Assembly: GCF_047795645.1 (NCBI RefSeq)
Contig: NZ_CP181045.1
Location: 2,542,001 to 2,606,000, forward strand
Length of the DNA: 64,000 nucleotides
Origin: Salipaludibacillus sp047795645
Lineage (GTDB): Bacteria > Bacillota > Bacilli > Bacillales > Salisediminibacteriaceae
Direction of reading: 5' to 3'
Shown here one piece after another: positions 46,144 through 58,808 of the stretch. Made by a program: the position numbers and the translations under genes. Below the pieces are notes generated by a model. That model was not told the origin of the DNA. It saw nothing but the letters and a program-made list of their open reading frames with translations, and did no database searches. Every line of letters begins with the position of its first letter. Position 1 is the first letter of the stretch.

Positions 46144-46935
46144 TCAATTTCCATCAATAGCAATTTCTTTTCTATTAAACAAATAGACCGTCAATCCCAT
46201 CATCGCTAAAATGAGAGCGCCTGTTACCACAATGCTCCACCAAAATCCATGACTTGGCTCACCATTGAAAAGAAGTTGTTGACTATAAGTAGAAAGCATT
46301 CCTGGCGTTCCTTTCATTAAGACAGGAGTATACATACTCAAAACGCTAAGCAGCAAAGCCGTCCCTAATGAAGCAAATGCAACGAATGCCGTACTTTTCA
46401 TTAATGCACTTAGACACAATACAATCGTCATCACAAACACAATCCATAAGCCGTAAACCAATCCTCCACTAATAACTTGAGATAATGGAACACTTTCAAT
46501 TATCAAAAATGTATAATACACCGATGCAGCGAAACCAAGCACAAACGAACTCAACGATAATAGTAAAAGATGCATCCACTTTGAAGTTAAGTAATTAATG
46601 TATGAAACTGGTTTTACTAACACCATCACATGCGTACCGTTTGTCTTTTCTGATGCTACTGTACCCATAAAAGCCAAGACAAGCACGAGAAAACCAATTT
46701 GATTAAATTGCCCAAGGGTCCCCGCTAATACTTCAGCACCAGAGGGAGATGGCATCTCCATAACTGCTCCTTCTGGAAGCCCACCGAAATTTTCGATAAT
46801 ATCAACCAAATAGTATGAAGTGATTGGTTGCATAATCCCTAACAAAACAAATGTCACTGGAAGCCACAACCACTTGAAGTTTCTCAACGACTCTGTCCAT
46901 TCCTTCTTAAATAGAACAATCCATTGACTCATCAT
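46144..46935 (-). CDS. ABC-2 type transporter permease
   Basis: A 263-residue permease with six predicted transmembrane helices, including a cytoplasmic N-terminus (IVLFKKEWTESLRNFKWLW) typical of ABC-2 exporters. It overlaps the ATPase gene by 4 nt and is the last gene of a four-gene operon. The layout with a YxlE-like protein and YxlF-like ATPase equals the B. subtilis yxlEFG module. The exported substrate is unknown; a role in stress or antimicrobial-peptide response is an inference from similar modules. Confidence 0.88.
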   Translation of the reverse strand: MMSQWIVLFKKEWTESLRNFKWLWLPVTFVLLGIMQPITSYYLVDIIENFGGLPEGAVMEMPSPSGAEVLAGTLGQFNQIGFLVLVLAFMGTVASEKTNGTHVMVLVKPVSYINYLTSKWMHLLLLSLSSFVLGFAASVYYTFLIIESVPLSQVISGGLVYGLWIVFVMTIVLCLSALMKSTAFVAFASLGTALLLSVLSMYTPVLMKGTPGMLSTYSQQLLFNGEPSHGFWWSIVVTGALILAMMGLTVYLFNRKEIAIDGN

Positions 46936-47834
46936 GTCATCACCTTCATAAACAAATCTTCTAACGACGTTTTCGCCACTTCAAATTTCACTATTTTAAG
47001 ATCCTGCAGACTTTTATTTTTCCAAAGATCAGCTCTCGCTCGGTCCAAATCATCTACAGTCAATGTCAGCTTATTTTTAGCCAAACTCGAATGTCGAATC
47101 CAGTCCATGTTTTTTATCGATTCATGCCAGTCTTGTAAAGGCATTTCTGTCTCAATAAAAATCGTTGGCTGTTGGTACGTCTTTTGAAGTTCTCCTAATC
47201 CACCTTCTACAACTACTTCTCCTCGTTTCATAATGAAAATTTCATCAGATACTTCCTCTGCATCGTAAAGCACGTGGGTAGAAAATAAGATTGAGGTAGT
47301 CTTTTTCAATTTCTTCATCAACTCTAGCACTTCTCTGCGTCCAATTGGATCCAGAGCAGACACCGGTTCATCTAAGATAAGTAATTTCGGATCATGGACA
47401 AGCGCCTGTGCGATTCCCAACCTTTGCTTCATACCACCAGAGTATCCTGATACTTTCTTCTTACCATCCTCTGCCAAACCAACAAGCTCCAACATTTCTA
47501 CAGTTCTTTTTACCGATTCCTCTTTAGATAAACCTGCCAGCTTTGCTGCAAATATCAAGTATTCCTTTCCTGACATCCATCCATAAAACTTTGGGTATTG
47601 TGGTAGATAACCAAGGTATTTCCTTCGATCACCTTGATATTCTTCATGAAATTGAACCGTTCCCGAAGTCGGTTTCATTAAGCCTGTAAGCATATTTAAT
47701 GTCGTTGTCTTTCCTGCACCATTCGGGCCGAGAAGAGCAGTACAAGCTCCTTCTTTAATTGATAAACTGATTTCTTTCACAGCAGCAGAGCCATTAAATT
47801 GTTTCGTTAATTTGACCGTTTCAATTAGACTCAT
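46932..47834 (-). CDS. ABC transporter ATP-binding protein (YxlF-like)
   Basis: A 300-residue ATPase: Walker A GPNGAGKTT near residue 36, signature SGGMKQRLGIAQAL near 130, Walker B LLILDEPVSALDP near 150, and the switch histidine in STHVLYDAEEVSD. A C-terminal extension of about 80 residues is typical for this exporter group. It overlaps both neighbours by 4 nt, so ATPase and permease are made together. Confidence 0.95.
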   Translation of the reverse strand: MSLIETVKLTKQFNGSAAVKEISLSIKEGACTALLGPNGAGKTTTLNMLTGLMKPTSGTVQFHEEYQGDRRKYLGYLPQYPKFYGWMSGKEYLIFAAKLAGLSKEESVKRTVEMLELVGLAEDGKKKVSGYSGGMKQRLGIAQALVHDPKLLILDEPVSALDPIGRREVLELMKKLKKTTSILFSTHVLYDAEEVSDEIFIMKRGEVVVEGGLGELQKTYQQPTIFIETEMPLQDWHESIKNMDWIRHSSLAKNKLTLTVDDLDRARADLWKNKSLQDLKIVKFEVAKTSLEDLFMKVMT

Positions 47835-48043
47835 CCATTGTTCCTCCTACCAAAAACAAAATAAGCAATTGGACCCAAGATATTAATAAATACAATAATT
47901 AGTATCCAGATCCACTGTGGCCCATTTGTTTTATCGTGTTTGAAACAGTCTACAAGTGCAACAGCCATTAAGATTAATTGCAAAACAAAAAACGGCGCAA
48001 TCAATGCCCAATTGGCTTGCAGAAATTCGCTTAATTCAGTCAT
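47831..48043 (-). CDS. PLDc_N domain small membrane protein (YxlE-like)
   Basis: A 70-residue protein with two transmembrane helices (LIAPFFVLQLILMAVALVD and WIWILIIVFINILGPIAYF) and the end FGRRNNG, the PLDc_N pattern of YxlE. I prefer the ATG at 48043, 8 nt after GGGAG; a GTG at 48052 adds three codons. The start overlaps the stop of the regulator gene by 8 nt and the stop overlaps the ATPase start by 4 nt. Confidence 0.9.
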   Translation of the reverse strand: MTELSEFLQANWALIAPFFVLQLILMAVALVDCFKHDKTNGPQWIWILIIVFINILGPIAYFVFGRRNNG

Positions 48044-48599
48044 TTTCTTCACTCCCTTTATTCGTTTGTTGAGATGTCTTTTTCTCTGGTATTAACACAG
48101 TTGAAATGGTTCGTTTCCTAGCTTCACTGTGGTTCGACTGGCTATATTTTTGCAATAACGCTCCGTAATCAGTTAGAAATTCTATGTTCTCTTCGTCAGT
48201 CAAATACAAGTCGATTTGGTTATAGCCAAAACCATCTTTTTCATAATCTACCTCTCCCTCCATATATTCCTCCATTTGTTTTAATATCAACGCAAAATAA
48301 GCCATAAAATACCTTTTGTGTTCTTCTTTACTGATTGTTTTTGCTTCATCAGCAGATACCCTTGCATTATTTATATTAAGTGAGTACCTTTTCTCCAAAG
48401 TACCTCTCACTTGCGTTTCTTTTTCTACGGAAACAATTATACTTTTTTTCAAGATATTTAAGTGTCTATATAAAGTCGCCTGAGGAACGTCTCCAAGGTG
48501 ATCACCTATTTCTTGCACTGTCATCGAATTCCTTGCTAAAGCCTGTATTATCTTCATACGGATCGGATGAAGAACCGCATCTACTTTTGAATCGCTCAT
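48036..48599 (-). CDS. ArsR-like winged helix regulator of the ABC operon
   Basis: A 187-residue regulator. Residues 1-85 are an HTH_20/ArsR-type winged helix (LHPIRMKIIQALARNSMTVQ, VPQATLYRHLNILKKS). A helical domain (about 90-160) with acidic patches could bind a ligand or partner. It is the first gene of the operon, directly behind a long palindrome that overlaps the promoter, so autoregulation is likely. No metal-binding cysteines are present, so it is unlikely to be a metal sensor. Confidence 0.9.
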   Translation of the reverse strand: MSDSKVDAVLHPIRMKIIQALARNSMTVQEIGDHLGDVPQATLYRHLNILKKSIIVSVEKETQVRGTLEKRYSLNINNARVSADEAKTISKEEHKRYFMAYFALILKQMEEYMEGEVDYEKDGFGYNQIDLYLTDEENIEFLTDYGALLQKYSQSNHSEARKRTISTVLIPEKKTSQQTNKGSEEND

Positions 48600-48618
48600 A
48601 AAATGTAACCACCTCTTA

Positions 48619-48658
48619 TTATTATCAATTATGATAATAATATCATAATTGATAATAA
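48619..48658. promoter_or_regulatory. Long palindromic operator over the ABC operon promoter
   Basis: Perfect arms TTATTATCAATTATGAT (48619-48635) and its complement (48642-48658), extendable by one pair. A minus-strand promoter with TAGACA (48665-48670), 17 nt, TATGAT (48642-48647) has its -10 box in one arm, and the SD of the regulator gene follows the other arm. Confidence 0.78.
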
Positions 48659-48855
48659 ATTATATGTCTAGCCAATTTTTAATTTTTATCACAATAATTA
48701 AAATTATGTAATCTACAAAAGTTTGAAAAAATTCCCTTCACTTACATGAGAATGACATGTAAAATAATAGAAAGTTCCTACGGAAAGATAAATGAAACTT
48801 TTTTGTAAGAGCTACCGTATACATAACGGAAGAATAATTTTGGAGGTTAATAACT

Positions 48856-49713
48856 ATGAAGAAAAGTTTAATAACAGTATTTTCAGCAGCAACACTTATT
48901 GGCATGACCGCATGTGGTAGTGATAATGCTACATCCGATGACGGCATGAACGTAGAAGAAATTTTAAACGAATCAATTTCAGCAATGCAATCTGTAGACT
49001 CTTATTCTATGAACATGAACATGAGTCAGGAAATGTCTGATGGAGAAGAGGCTATGGCTATCGACATGTCTAGCGAAGCATCTTTCACAGTTGATCCTAT
49101 GACGTTGATGCAAACGACTAAAATAGACATGGGAGATTTAGGAATGGGCGGTGAGCATGAAGCGATGGAAACCGTTTCTTACTTCACAAAAGAAGATGGA
49201 TTTTTTACTGAAAACCCAATGATGGAGGGATGGTTGAAATTACCTGAAAGTGCAATGGAAGATATGTTAGCGATGTCGGAAGCGCAAGTGAATCCTGAAG
49301 AGCAACTAGAGCCTTTAATGGATTATGTTAATGAATTGTCCGTTGAATCTTCTGATGACTCACATGTAATCACTCTATCGGGAGATGGCCTCGATATGGA
49401 AGATTTATTGGCACAAATGGAGGGATTAGGACTTGAAGGAATGGATCCGATGATGGGTGAAATGATGGAAGATATTGATATCGAAGCATTTGCTTATGAC
49501 ATCACGATTGATAAGGAAACTTTCTACCAAACGGAATCTACAGTTGAAATGACAATGAATATTGATATGATGGGACAAACAATGTCGATCGATCAAACGA
49601 TTCATACTATCTTTTCTGAATTTAATGAAATTGATCCAATTGAAATACCACAAGAAATTTTGGATAATGCGGAAGAAGCATCTGAAGAAGATATGATGGG
49701 TGGAGGATTTTAG
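48856..49713 (+). CDS. Acidic Met-rich lipoprotein, DUF6612-like
   Basis: A 285-residue lipoprotein with lipobox IGMTAC (Cys20) and a Ser/Asp/Asn-rich linker. The mature chain (MNVEEILNESISAMQSVDSY, then repeated beta-type segments with SYFTKEDGFFTENPMMEGW) resembles LolA-like outer-surface lipoproteins of Bacillus annotated DUF6612. It is extraordinarily rich in Met, Asp and Glu. SD GGAGG is 10 nt before the ATG. Function unknown; a terminator follows. Confidence 0.83.
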   Translation: MKKSLITVFSAATLIGMTACGSDNATSDDGMNVEEILNESISAMQSVDSYSMNMNMSQEMSDGEEAMAIDMSSEASFTVDPMTLMQTTKIDMGDLGMGGEHEAMETVSYFTKEDGFFTENPMMEGWLKLPESAMEDMLAMSEAQVNPEEQLEPLMDYVNELSVESSDDSHVITLSGDGLDMEDLLAQMEGLGLEGMDPMMGEMMEDIDIEAFAYDITIDKETFYQTESTVEMTMNIDMMGQTMSIDQTIHTIFSEFNEIDPIEIPQEILDNAEEASEEDMMGGGF

Positions 49714-49750
49714 AATTTTTGAATTTTTGAATTCAAATTTCAAAAAATAT

Positions 49751-49785
49751 AAAGCTGCTCTGGTTAATATTTCCAGAGCAGCTTT
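49751..49785. terminator. Bidirectional terminator between lipoprotein and gapN genes
   Basis: A 13-bp perfect stem (AAAGCTGCTCTGG) with a 9-nt loop lies between convergent genes; T-rich tails are on both sides. Confidence 0.88.
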
Positions 49786-49790
49786 TCTTC

Positions 49791-51236
49791 TTATAAATTT
49801 AATACTAATACTTTATCACGAAGCATCGAATCAATGCTTCGACCGATACCTTGAACACCTTGTCCAGAATTTTTAACGCCAAGGAATGGGAAATGATCCG
49901 GTCCTCGAGACGTTTTTCCATTTACTTGGACAGTTCCAACATTCAAGCGATCTGAAAGAGCAAAGGCATTTTCAAGATTTTTCGTGAAAATACTAGCTTG
50001 AAGACCATACTCATTTCGTCTCTCTAAATCAATTGCTTCTAATTCGTTCTCAACACGCATAATTGGTAGCACTGGTCCAAATTGTTCTTCCCACGCAATA
50101 TCCATCTCTTCTGTTACATGATCTAAAATGGTTGCACCAAGTAAATTTTTATCTTGTGATCCTTGAGAAACAACAGTTGCACCTTTTTGCTTAGCATCCT
50201 CAATTAAAGCTAACACGTAATCAGCTGATTTTTGATCAATCATCGGTGTAATGTCAGCATCTTCCGTTGACTTACCAACAGTTAATTTTGATACGTTGTG
50301 CTTGATTTTCGCTACAAGATCATCAGCTACACTATTATTAACCATCACTCGTTTAATCGCTGTGCAACGCTGACCAGAGTAACTTAACGCTCCACTGACA
50401 ATTTCCTTGGCAGCTTTATCAAGATCAGCATCATCTAAAATAATTGCTGGGTCTTTACCACCTAGCTCAAGAACAACTGGAATCATTGAAGATTTCTTCG
50501 CGATGTGCTGTCCAGTAGCGGTACCTCCAGTGAAAGTAATCATGTCAACTTTTCGATGTGTCACAATAAAATCACCGATGACAGATCCACGCCCAGTAAC
50601 AACATTTACTACCCCACTCGGAAGTCCTGCTTTCACCAACGCCTTTACCATCAATAATCCACTGATTGCTCCTTGTGTAGCGGGCTTAAAAACAACTGTA
50701 TTTCCTGTAATTAGTGCTGGTGCAATTTTAGAAGCTGCCAGATTTACTGGATAATTGAACGGTGAAATCGCTAAGACAACTCCGTGAGGAACTTTTTGTA
50801 CCATCGCTTTTGTTGCTTTTGAAGCACCAGGAAAGGCATCCCCTTGAATAAAGCTACCATGTGTACGTAAACCTTCTTCAGCTGTATGTCTAATCAATTG
50901 TGCCGTTCGCTTCACTTCACTCTTCGAAGCAGCAAGTGTTTTTCCCACTTCCGCTTGAATTGTTTCACCTATCTCATCAGTCATTTTCTCTAATTCATCA
51001 GCCCAACGGTGAAGCAGCTGAGAGCGCTCATGACCTTCAGTTGCTTCCCAGTTTGCCTGAACGTCAGCAGTACTATTAACAGCTAGATCGACTTCTTCCT
51101 GAGTCATAGCAGGAACTTCTCCTACAACTCGTCCATCATCAGGTGATTTAATTTGAACAGTTTTTCCACCTTCACTTACTTTCCATTCATTATTAAAAAG
51201 ATATGGATACAATTTTATATCTTGACGCAAATCCAT
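49791..51236 (-). CDS. gapN: NADP-dependent non-phosphorylating glyceraldehyde-3-phosphate dehydrogenase
   Basis: A 481-residue aldehyde dehydrogenase that oxidises glyceraldehyde-3-phosphate to 3-phosphoglycerate, giving NADPH without ATP. ALDH signatures: SPFNYPVNLAASKIAPAL with the catalytic Asn, FTGGTATGQHIAKKS, general base Glu257 in VVLELGGKDPA, nucleophile Cys291 in SYSGQRCTAIKRV. The RC-T context and overall length fit GapN rather than other ALDHs. I chose the ATG at 51236, 8 nt after GGAG; a GTG three codons earlier is possible. No operon partners. Confidence 0.9.
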   Translation of the reverse strand: MDLRQDIKLYPYLFNNEWKVSEGGKTVQIKSPDDGRVVGEVPAMTQEEVDLAVNSTADVQANWEATEGHERSQLLHRWADELEKMTDEIGETIQAEVGKTLAASKSEVKRTAQLIRHTAEEGLRTHGSFIQGDAFPGASKATKAMVQKVPHGVVLAISPFNYPVNLAASKIAPALITGNTVVFKPATQGAISGLLMVKALVKAGLPSGVVNVVTGRGSVIGDFIVTHRKVDMITFTGGTATGQHIAKKSSMIPVVLELGGKDPAIILDDADLDKAAKEIVSGALSYSGQRCTAIKRVMVNNSVADDLVAKIKHNVSKLTVGKSTEDADITPMIDQKSADYVLALIEDAKQKGATVVSQGSQDKNLLGATILDHVTEEMDIAWEEQFGPVLPIMRVENELEAIDLERRNEYGLQASIFTKNLENAFALSDRLNVGTVQVNGKTSRGPDHFPFLGVKNSGQGVQGIGRSIDSMLRDKVLVLNL

Positions 51237-51245
51237 CTCGATCAC

Positions 51246-51513
51246 TCCATTCCTTTAAAGTATGAAAGAAATTAACTTTCATTGTTTCTTATTAAAACAT
51301 GTGAAAACCTTTTCAAACAAGCAATTTGCTCAAATACTTTAAATCCGATCTGAATTATCGTAATTACTTGATCTCATATGGTCAAACTAAGCTATACATG
51401 ATGCACTTAGATGAATAATTATCAAGCAAAACAAATCTTTATTTTAATTCCAAAACGGAGGGAGGTAGTTCGAACTCTCTTAAAAATTTTTTTGACAGGG
51501 AAAACAAAAAGAA
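51246..51513. other. Intergenic DNA between gapN and the tRNA cluster
   Basis: AT-rich with no recognised gene. It holds the gapN promoter region and ends at the rrn-tRNA operon terminator. Confidence 0.4.
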
Positions 51514-51539
51514 AAGCATCCCTATATAGGAATGCTTTG
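51514..51539 (-). terminator. Terminator of the rrn-tRNA operon
   Basis: A 10-bp stem (AAAGCATTCC against GGGATGCTTT on the minus strand, one G-T pair) with a 6-nt loop, followed by TTCTTTTTG. Confidence 0.88.
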
Positions 51540-51548
51540 ATTATGTAA

Positions 51549-51624
51549 TGGTGAGCCATGAAGGATTCGAACCTTCGACCCTCTGATTAAAAGTCAGATG
51601 CTCTACCAACTGAGCTAATGACTC
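51549..51624 (-). tRNA. tRNA-Lys(TTT)
   Basis: Complete cloverleaf with encoded CCA; anticodon loop CTTTTAA. Last gene of the 15-tRNA run. Confidence 0.96.
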
Positions 51625-51704
51625 GCAGCTTTACACTCATGAATATTCACGATGCTTACGATAATGAAATTGCTTTTTGGTTTATATCTTTTTTGTAAAA
51701 TAAG

Positions 51705-51780
51705 TGGTGACCCGTACGGGATTCGAACCCGTGATACCGCCGTGAAAGGGCGGTGTCTTAACCACTTGACCAACGGGCCA
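51705..51780 (-). tRNA. tRNA-Glu(TTC)
   Basis: Complete cloverleaf with encoded CCA; anticodon loop CTTTCAC. Confidence 0.96.
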
Positions 51781-51789
51781 GAAAAAAAG

Positions 51790-51880
51790 TGGCGGAGAAG
51801 GAGGGATTTGAACCCTCGCGCCGCTCACGCGACCTACACCCTTAGCAGGGGCGCCCCTTCAGCCACTTGGGTACTTCTCC
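51790..51880 (-). tRNA. tRNA-Ser(GCT)
   Basis: Class II tRNA with long variable arm; anticodon loop CTGCTAA; CCA encoded. Confidence 0.96.
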
Positions 51881-51884
51881 TTAA

Positions 51885-51959
51885 TGGCTCCACAGGTAGG
51901 ATTCGAACCTACGACCGATCGGTTAACAGCCGATAGCTCTACCACTGAGCTACTGTGGA
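51885..51959 (-). tRNA. tRNA-Asn(GTT)
   Basis: Complete cloverleaf; anticodon loop CTGTTAA; CCA encoded. Confidence 0.96.
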
Positions 51960-51962
51960 ATA

Positions 51963-52039
<77 letters not shown>

Positions 52040-52057
52040 ATTAAGGATATCAAAAAA

Positions 52058-52131
52058 TGGAGCGGGTGATGGGAATCGAACCCACATCATCAGCTTGGAA
52101 GGCTGAGGTTTTACCACTAAACTACACCCGC
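52058..52131 (-). tRNA. tRNA-Gly(TCC)
   Basis: Complete cloverleaf; anticodon loop CTTCCAA; CCA encoded. Confidence 0.96.
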
Positions 52132-52192
52132 ATACAAATACAATAGATGGTTTAAAGCTAACATATAAGTGAGCTAAATACCATAGCTGCTC

Positions 52193-52267
52193 TGGAGCGG
52201 AAAACGGGATTCGAACCCGCGACCCCCACCTTGGCAAGGTGGTGCTCTACCACTGAGCTATTTCCGC
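52193..52267 (-). tRNA. tRNA-Gly(GCC)
   Basis: Complete cloverleaf; anticodon loop TTGCCAA; CCA encoded. Confidence 0.96.
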
Positions 52268-52273
52268 ATATAA

Positions 52274-52348
52274 TGGCAGGGCTAGCAGGATTCGAACCTG
52301 CGGGTCACGGAATCAAAATCCGATGCCTTACCGCTTGGCTATAGCCCT
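52274..52348 (-). tRNA. tRNA-Gln(TTG)
   Basis: Complete cloverleaf; anticodon loop TTTTGAT; CCA encoded. Confidence 0.96.
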
Positions 52349-52362
52349 ATATTATGTATAAA

Positions 52363-52439
52363 TGGGGCGGCTGATGGGAATTGAACCCACGAATGCCGGA
52401 ATCACAATCCGGTGCGTTAACCCCTTCGCCACAACCGCC
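52363..52439 (-). tRNA. tRNA-His(GTG)
   Basis: Complete cloverleaf; anticodon loop TTGTGAT; CCA encoded. The 5' end begins GGCGGTT, allowing the extra G-1 pair typical of tRNA-His. Confidence 0.96.
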
Positions 52440-52450
52440 ACAAAATAATT

Positions 52451-52524
52451 TGGCAGGGGTAGCAGGAATCGAACCCGCATCAAAGGTTTTGGAGACCTTC
52501 GTTTTGCCGTTAAACTATACCCCT
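52451..52524 (-). tRNA. tRNA-Trp(CCA)
   Basis: Complete cloverleaf; anticodon loop CTCCAAA; CCA end encoded. Confidence 0.96.
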
Positions 52525-52529
52525 AAAAC

Positions 52530-52613
52530 TGGTGGAGGGGGGCAGATTCGAACTGCCGAACCCGAAGGAGCGGATTTACAGTCCGCCGCGTTTAGCCACT
52601 TCGCTACCCCTCC
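52530..52613 (-). tRNA. tRNA-Tyr(GTA)
   Basis: Class II tRNA with long variable arm; anticodon loop CTGTAAA; CCA encoded. Confidence 0.96.
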
Positions 52614-52756
52614 ATATTTTCTTGAAGATAAGCTACGAAATTCTTCGTCAGCTTCATTTAAATCTTTATTACATACATAGGTATGCTCAAACATCTTTTC
52701 TTTTAAACCCTTGACTTCTTTAAGATCAAAATTTTAAAAAAGCACAAATAAAAAAA

Positions 52757-52832
52757 TGGCGGTCCCGACGGGATTCGAACCCGCGATCTCCTGCGTGACA
52801 GGCAGGCATGTTAACCGCTACACCACGGGACC
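52757..52832 (-). tRNA. tRNA-Asp(GTC)
   Basis: Complete cloverleaf; anticodon loop CTGTCAC; CCA encoded. A 143-nt gap separates it from tRNA-Tyr, the largest gap in the cluster. Confidence 0.96.
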
Positions 52833-52843
52833 TTATAAAAATA

Positions 52844-52936
52844 TGGAGGAGGAAGAGGGATTCGAACCCCCGCGGGCTTTGACACCCCTGTTGGTTTTCA
52901 AGACCAATCCCTTCAGCCAGACTTGGGTATTCCTCC
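52844..52936 (-). tRNA. tRNA-Ser(TGA)
   Basis: Class II tRNA with long variable arm; anticodon loop CTTGAAA; CCA encoded. Confidence 0.96.
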
Positions 52937-52946
52937 ATGTAATTTA

Positions 52947-53023
52947 TGGTAGCGGCGGAGGGGATCGAACCCCCGACCTCACGGGTATGAACCGTACGCT
53001 CTAGCCAGCTGAGCTACACCGCC
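52947..53023 (-). tRNA. tRNA-Met(CAT), probably elongator
   Basis: Complete cloverleaf; anticodon loop TTCATAC; CCA encoded. The first acceptor pair is G-C and the sequence resembles the Bacillus elongator tRNA-Met; an Ile2 (lysidine) identity cannot be fully excluded. Confidence 0.92.
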
Positions 53024-53057
53024 ACAATCAAAAATATTTATTATTGCAAAAATAAAT

Positions 53058-53133
53058 TGGTGGAGCCTAGCGGGATCGAACCGCTGACCTCCTGCGTGCA
53101 AAGCAGGCGCTCTCCCATCTGAGCTAAGGCCCC
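53058..53133 (-). tRNA. tRNA-Ala(TGC)
   Basis: Complete cloverleaf; anticodon loop TTTGCAC; CCA encoded. First tRNA after 5S rRNA. Confidence 0.96.
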
Positions 53134-53143
53134 ATATGTGTAT

Positions 53144-53260
<117 letters not shown>

Positions 53261-53290
53261 CATATGAAATTGATCGGTCATATTGACCTC

Positions 53291-53325
53291 TCAAAACTGG
53301 ATAACGATGGTATATGAATGAATCG
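53291..53325. other. 23S rRNA processing stem, 3' arm
   Basis: The segment with CAAAACTGGATAACGATGG and GAATGAATCG is nearly complementary to 56402-56436 on the other side of 23S, forming the pre-23S stem cut by RNase III-type enzymes. Confidence 0.75.
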
Positions 53326-53341
53326 TCTTCGAATCAAAGCA

Positions 53342-56298
<2,957 letters not shown>

Positions 56299-56401
56299 AT
56301 TTTAAATCAATGGACGTGTTGCTCGGTCTTTCTTGGCTTTACATTCTAAGACACTCGGTTCACTCTTCCATGAATCCGAAGATTCATTTCTGTGTCAAAC
56401 C

Positions 56402-56436
56402 GGTGATTCATTCATTTATCGTTATCCAGTTTTCAA
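56402..56436. other. 23S rRNA processing stem, 5' arm
   Basis: GATTCATTCATTTATCGTT and GTTATCCAGTTTTCAA pair with 53291-53325. Confidence 0.75.
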
Positions 56437-56518
56437 AGGTCAAAGCACGGCAATCATGTGCTAGTCATTCTCTTCTTTCTTCCATTAGAAGAAAAGAAGT
56501 CTTGAGAGTATAACCTCT

Positions 56519-56547
56519 CAAAACTAAACAAAAAGGCCAAAGCGAAG
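56519..56547. other. 16S rRNA processing stem, 3' arm
   Basis: CAAAACTAAACAAAAAGGCC and the following AAAGCGAAG pair with 58256-58281 upstream of 16S, with two single-base bulges. Confidence 0.75.
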
Positions 56548-56579
56548 TTCGATTCAATAAGTTGAGCTTAGAGCTCCTT

Positions 56580-58149
<1,570 letters not shown>

Positions 58150-58255
58150 GTATGATGACTTTTCATCAAGTTTGATGTCCATGACATCAAAACCAAACTT
58201 TCGTCTGGCGTTTCTTGCTTGGTGTTACTTTGACGGGATATTTTAATATATCCCA

Positions 58256-58281
58256 CTTCGCTTGGCTTTTTGTTTAGTTTT
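58256..58281. other. 16S rRNA processing stem, 5' arm
   Basis: CTTCGCTTGGCTTTTTGTTT and AGTTTT pair with 56519-56547. Confidence 0.75.
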
Positions 58282-58346
58282 CAAAGGTCAAAAACACTCA
58301 AAAAATAATTAACTAAAAAATTCTGTCGTTTTTTAGCGACTTTTTA

Positions 58347-58375
58347 ATCATATCACCTTAAAAACGAAATGTCAA
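58347..58375 (-). promoter_or_regulatory. rrn promoter P2 (proximal)
   Basis: TTGACA (58370-58375), 17-nt spacer, TATGAT (58347-58352) on the minus strand, about 200 nt before 16S. Confidence 0.85.
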
Positions 58376-58431
58376 CAATGTTTTAATGTTATTATTATTA
58401 ACATTTGCTTACTTAATCGGCAACAAAATTA

Positions 58432-58461
58432 ATTATATCAAAATAGCATTCTGATTACAAT
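58432..58461 (-). promoter_or_regulatory. Possible middle rrn promoter
   Basis: TTGTAA (58456-58461), 18-nt spacer, TATAAT (58432-58437) on the minus strand; the -35 box is weak. Confidence 0.5.
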
Positions 58462-58519
58462 ACTTTTTTTGTTTCTAATGATACGTATTTATTTGTCGCT
58501 ATTTACTGCGACCTGATCT

Positions 58520-58548
58520 ATTATATCGGCGGGCTATGATCAAGTCAA
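58520..58548 (-). promoter_or_regulatory. rrn promoter P1 (distal)
   Basis: TTGACT (58543-58548), 17-nt spacer, TATAAT (58520-58525) on the minus strand. Confidence 0.82.
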
Positions 58549-58774
58549 TACCTTTATCGAAATTTCTTTATGCTAATCATGTTACGAGTAACAACAGGGA
58601 GTTCTTCACTAGCGACGTAGCATCAGAGCAACTGAAAACCATAACAAACTTCACTAAGATAGGATTAGCTGTTATTCAACTTCTAACGAGAGCTTCCGCT
58701 TAGTGGATTAGAGCATCCCTGAATTACATCAAAGTGTTTTATGAATATTTTAGATTTTCTTATAACCAAAAAAG

Positions 58775-58800
58775 AATGTCGCAAAATTGTTTGCGGCATT
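58775..58800 (-). terminator. Terminator after the molybdopterin-like gene
   Basis: An 11-bp stem with one G-T pair (AATGCCGCAAA against TTTGCGACATT) and a 4-nt loop, followed by CTTTTTTGG on the minus strand. Confidence 0.8.
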
Positions 58801-58808
58801 ACCATAGC

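Larger units (their letters stand above)
56299..56579. other. 16S-23S spacer without tRNA genes
   Basis: About 280 nt carrying one arm each of the 16S and 23S processing stems and an antiterminator-like boxA region; no tRNA-Ile or tRNA-Ala is present. Confidence 0.85.
58150..58808. other. rrn promoter and leader region
   Basis: Contains the 16S processing stem arm and three candidate promoters. Beyond 58560 it is AT-rich with the terminator of the upstream gene at 58775-58800. Confidence 0.7.
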
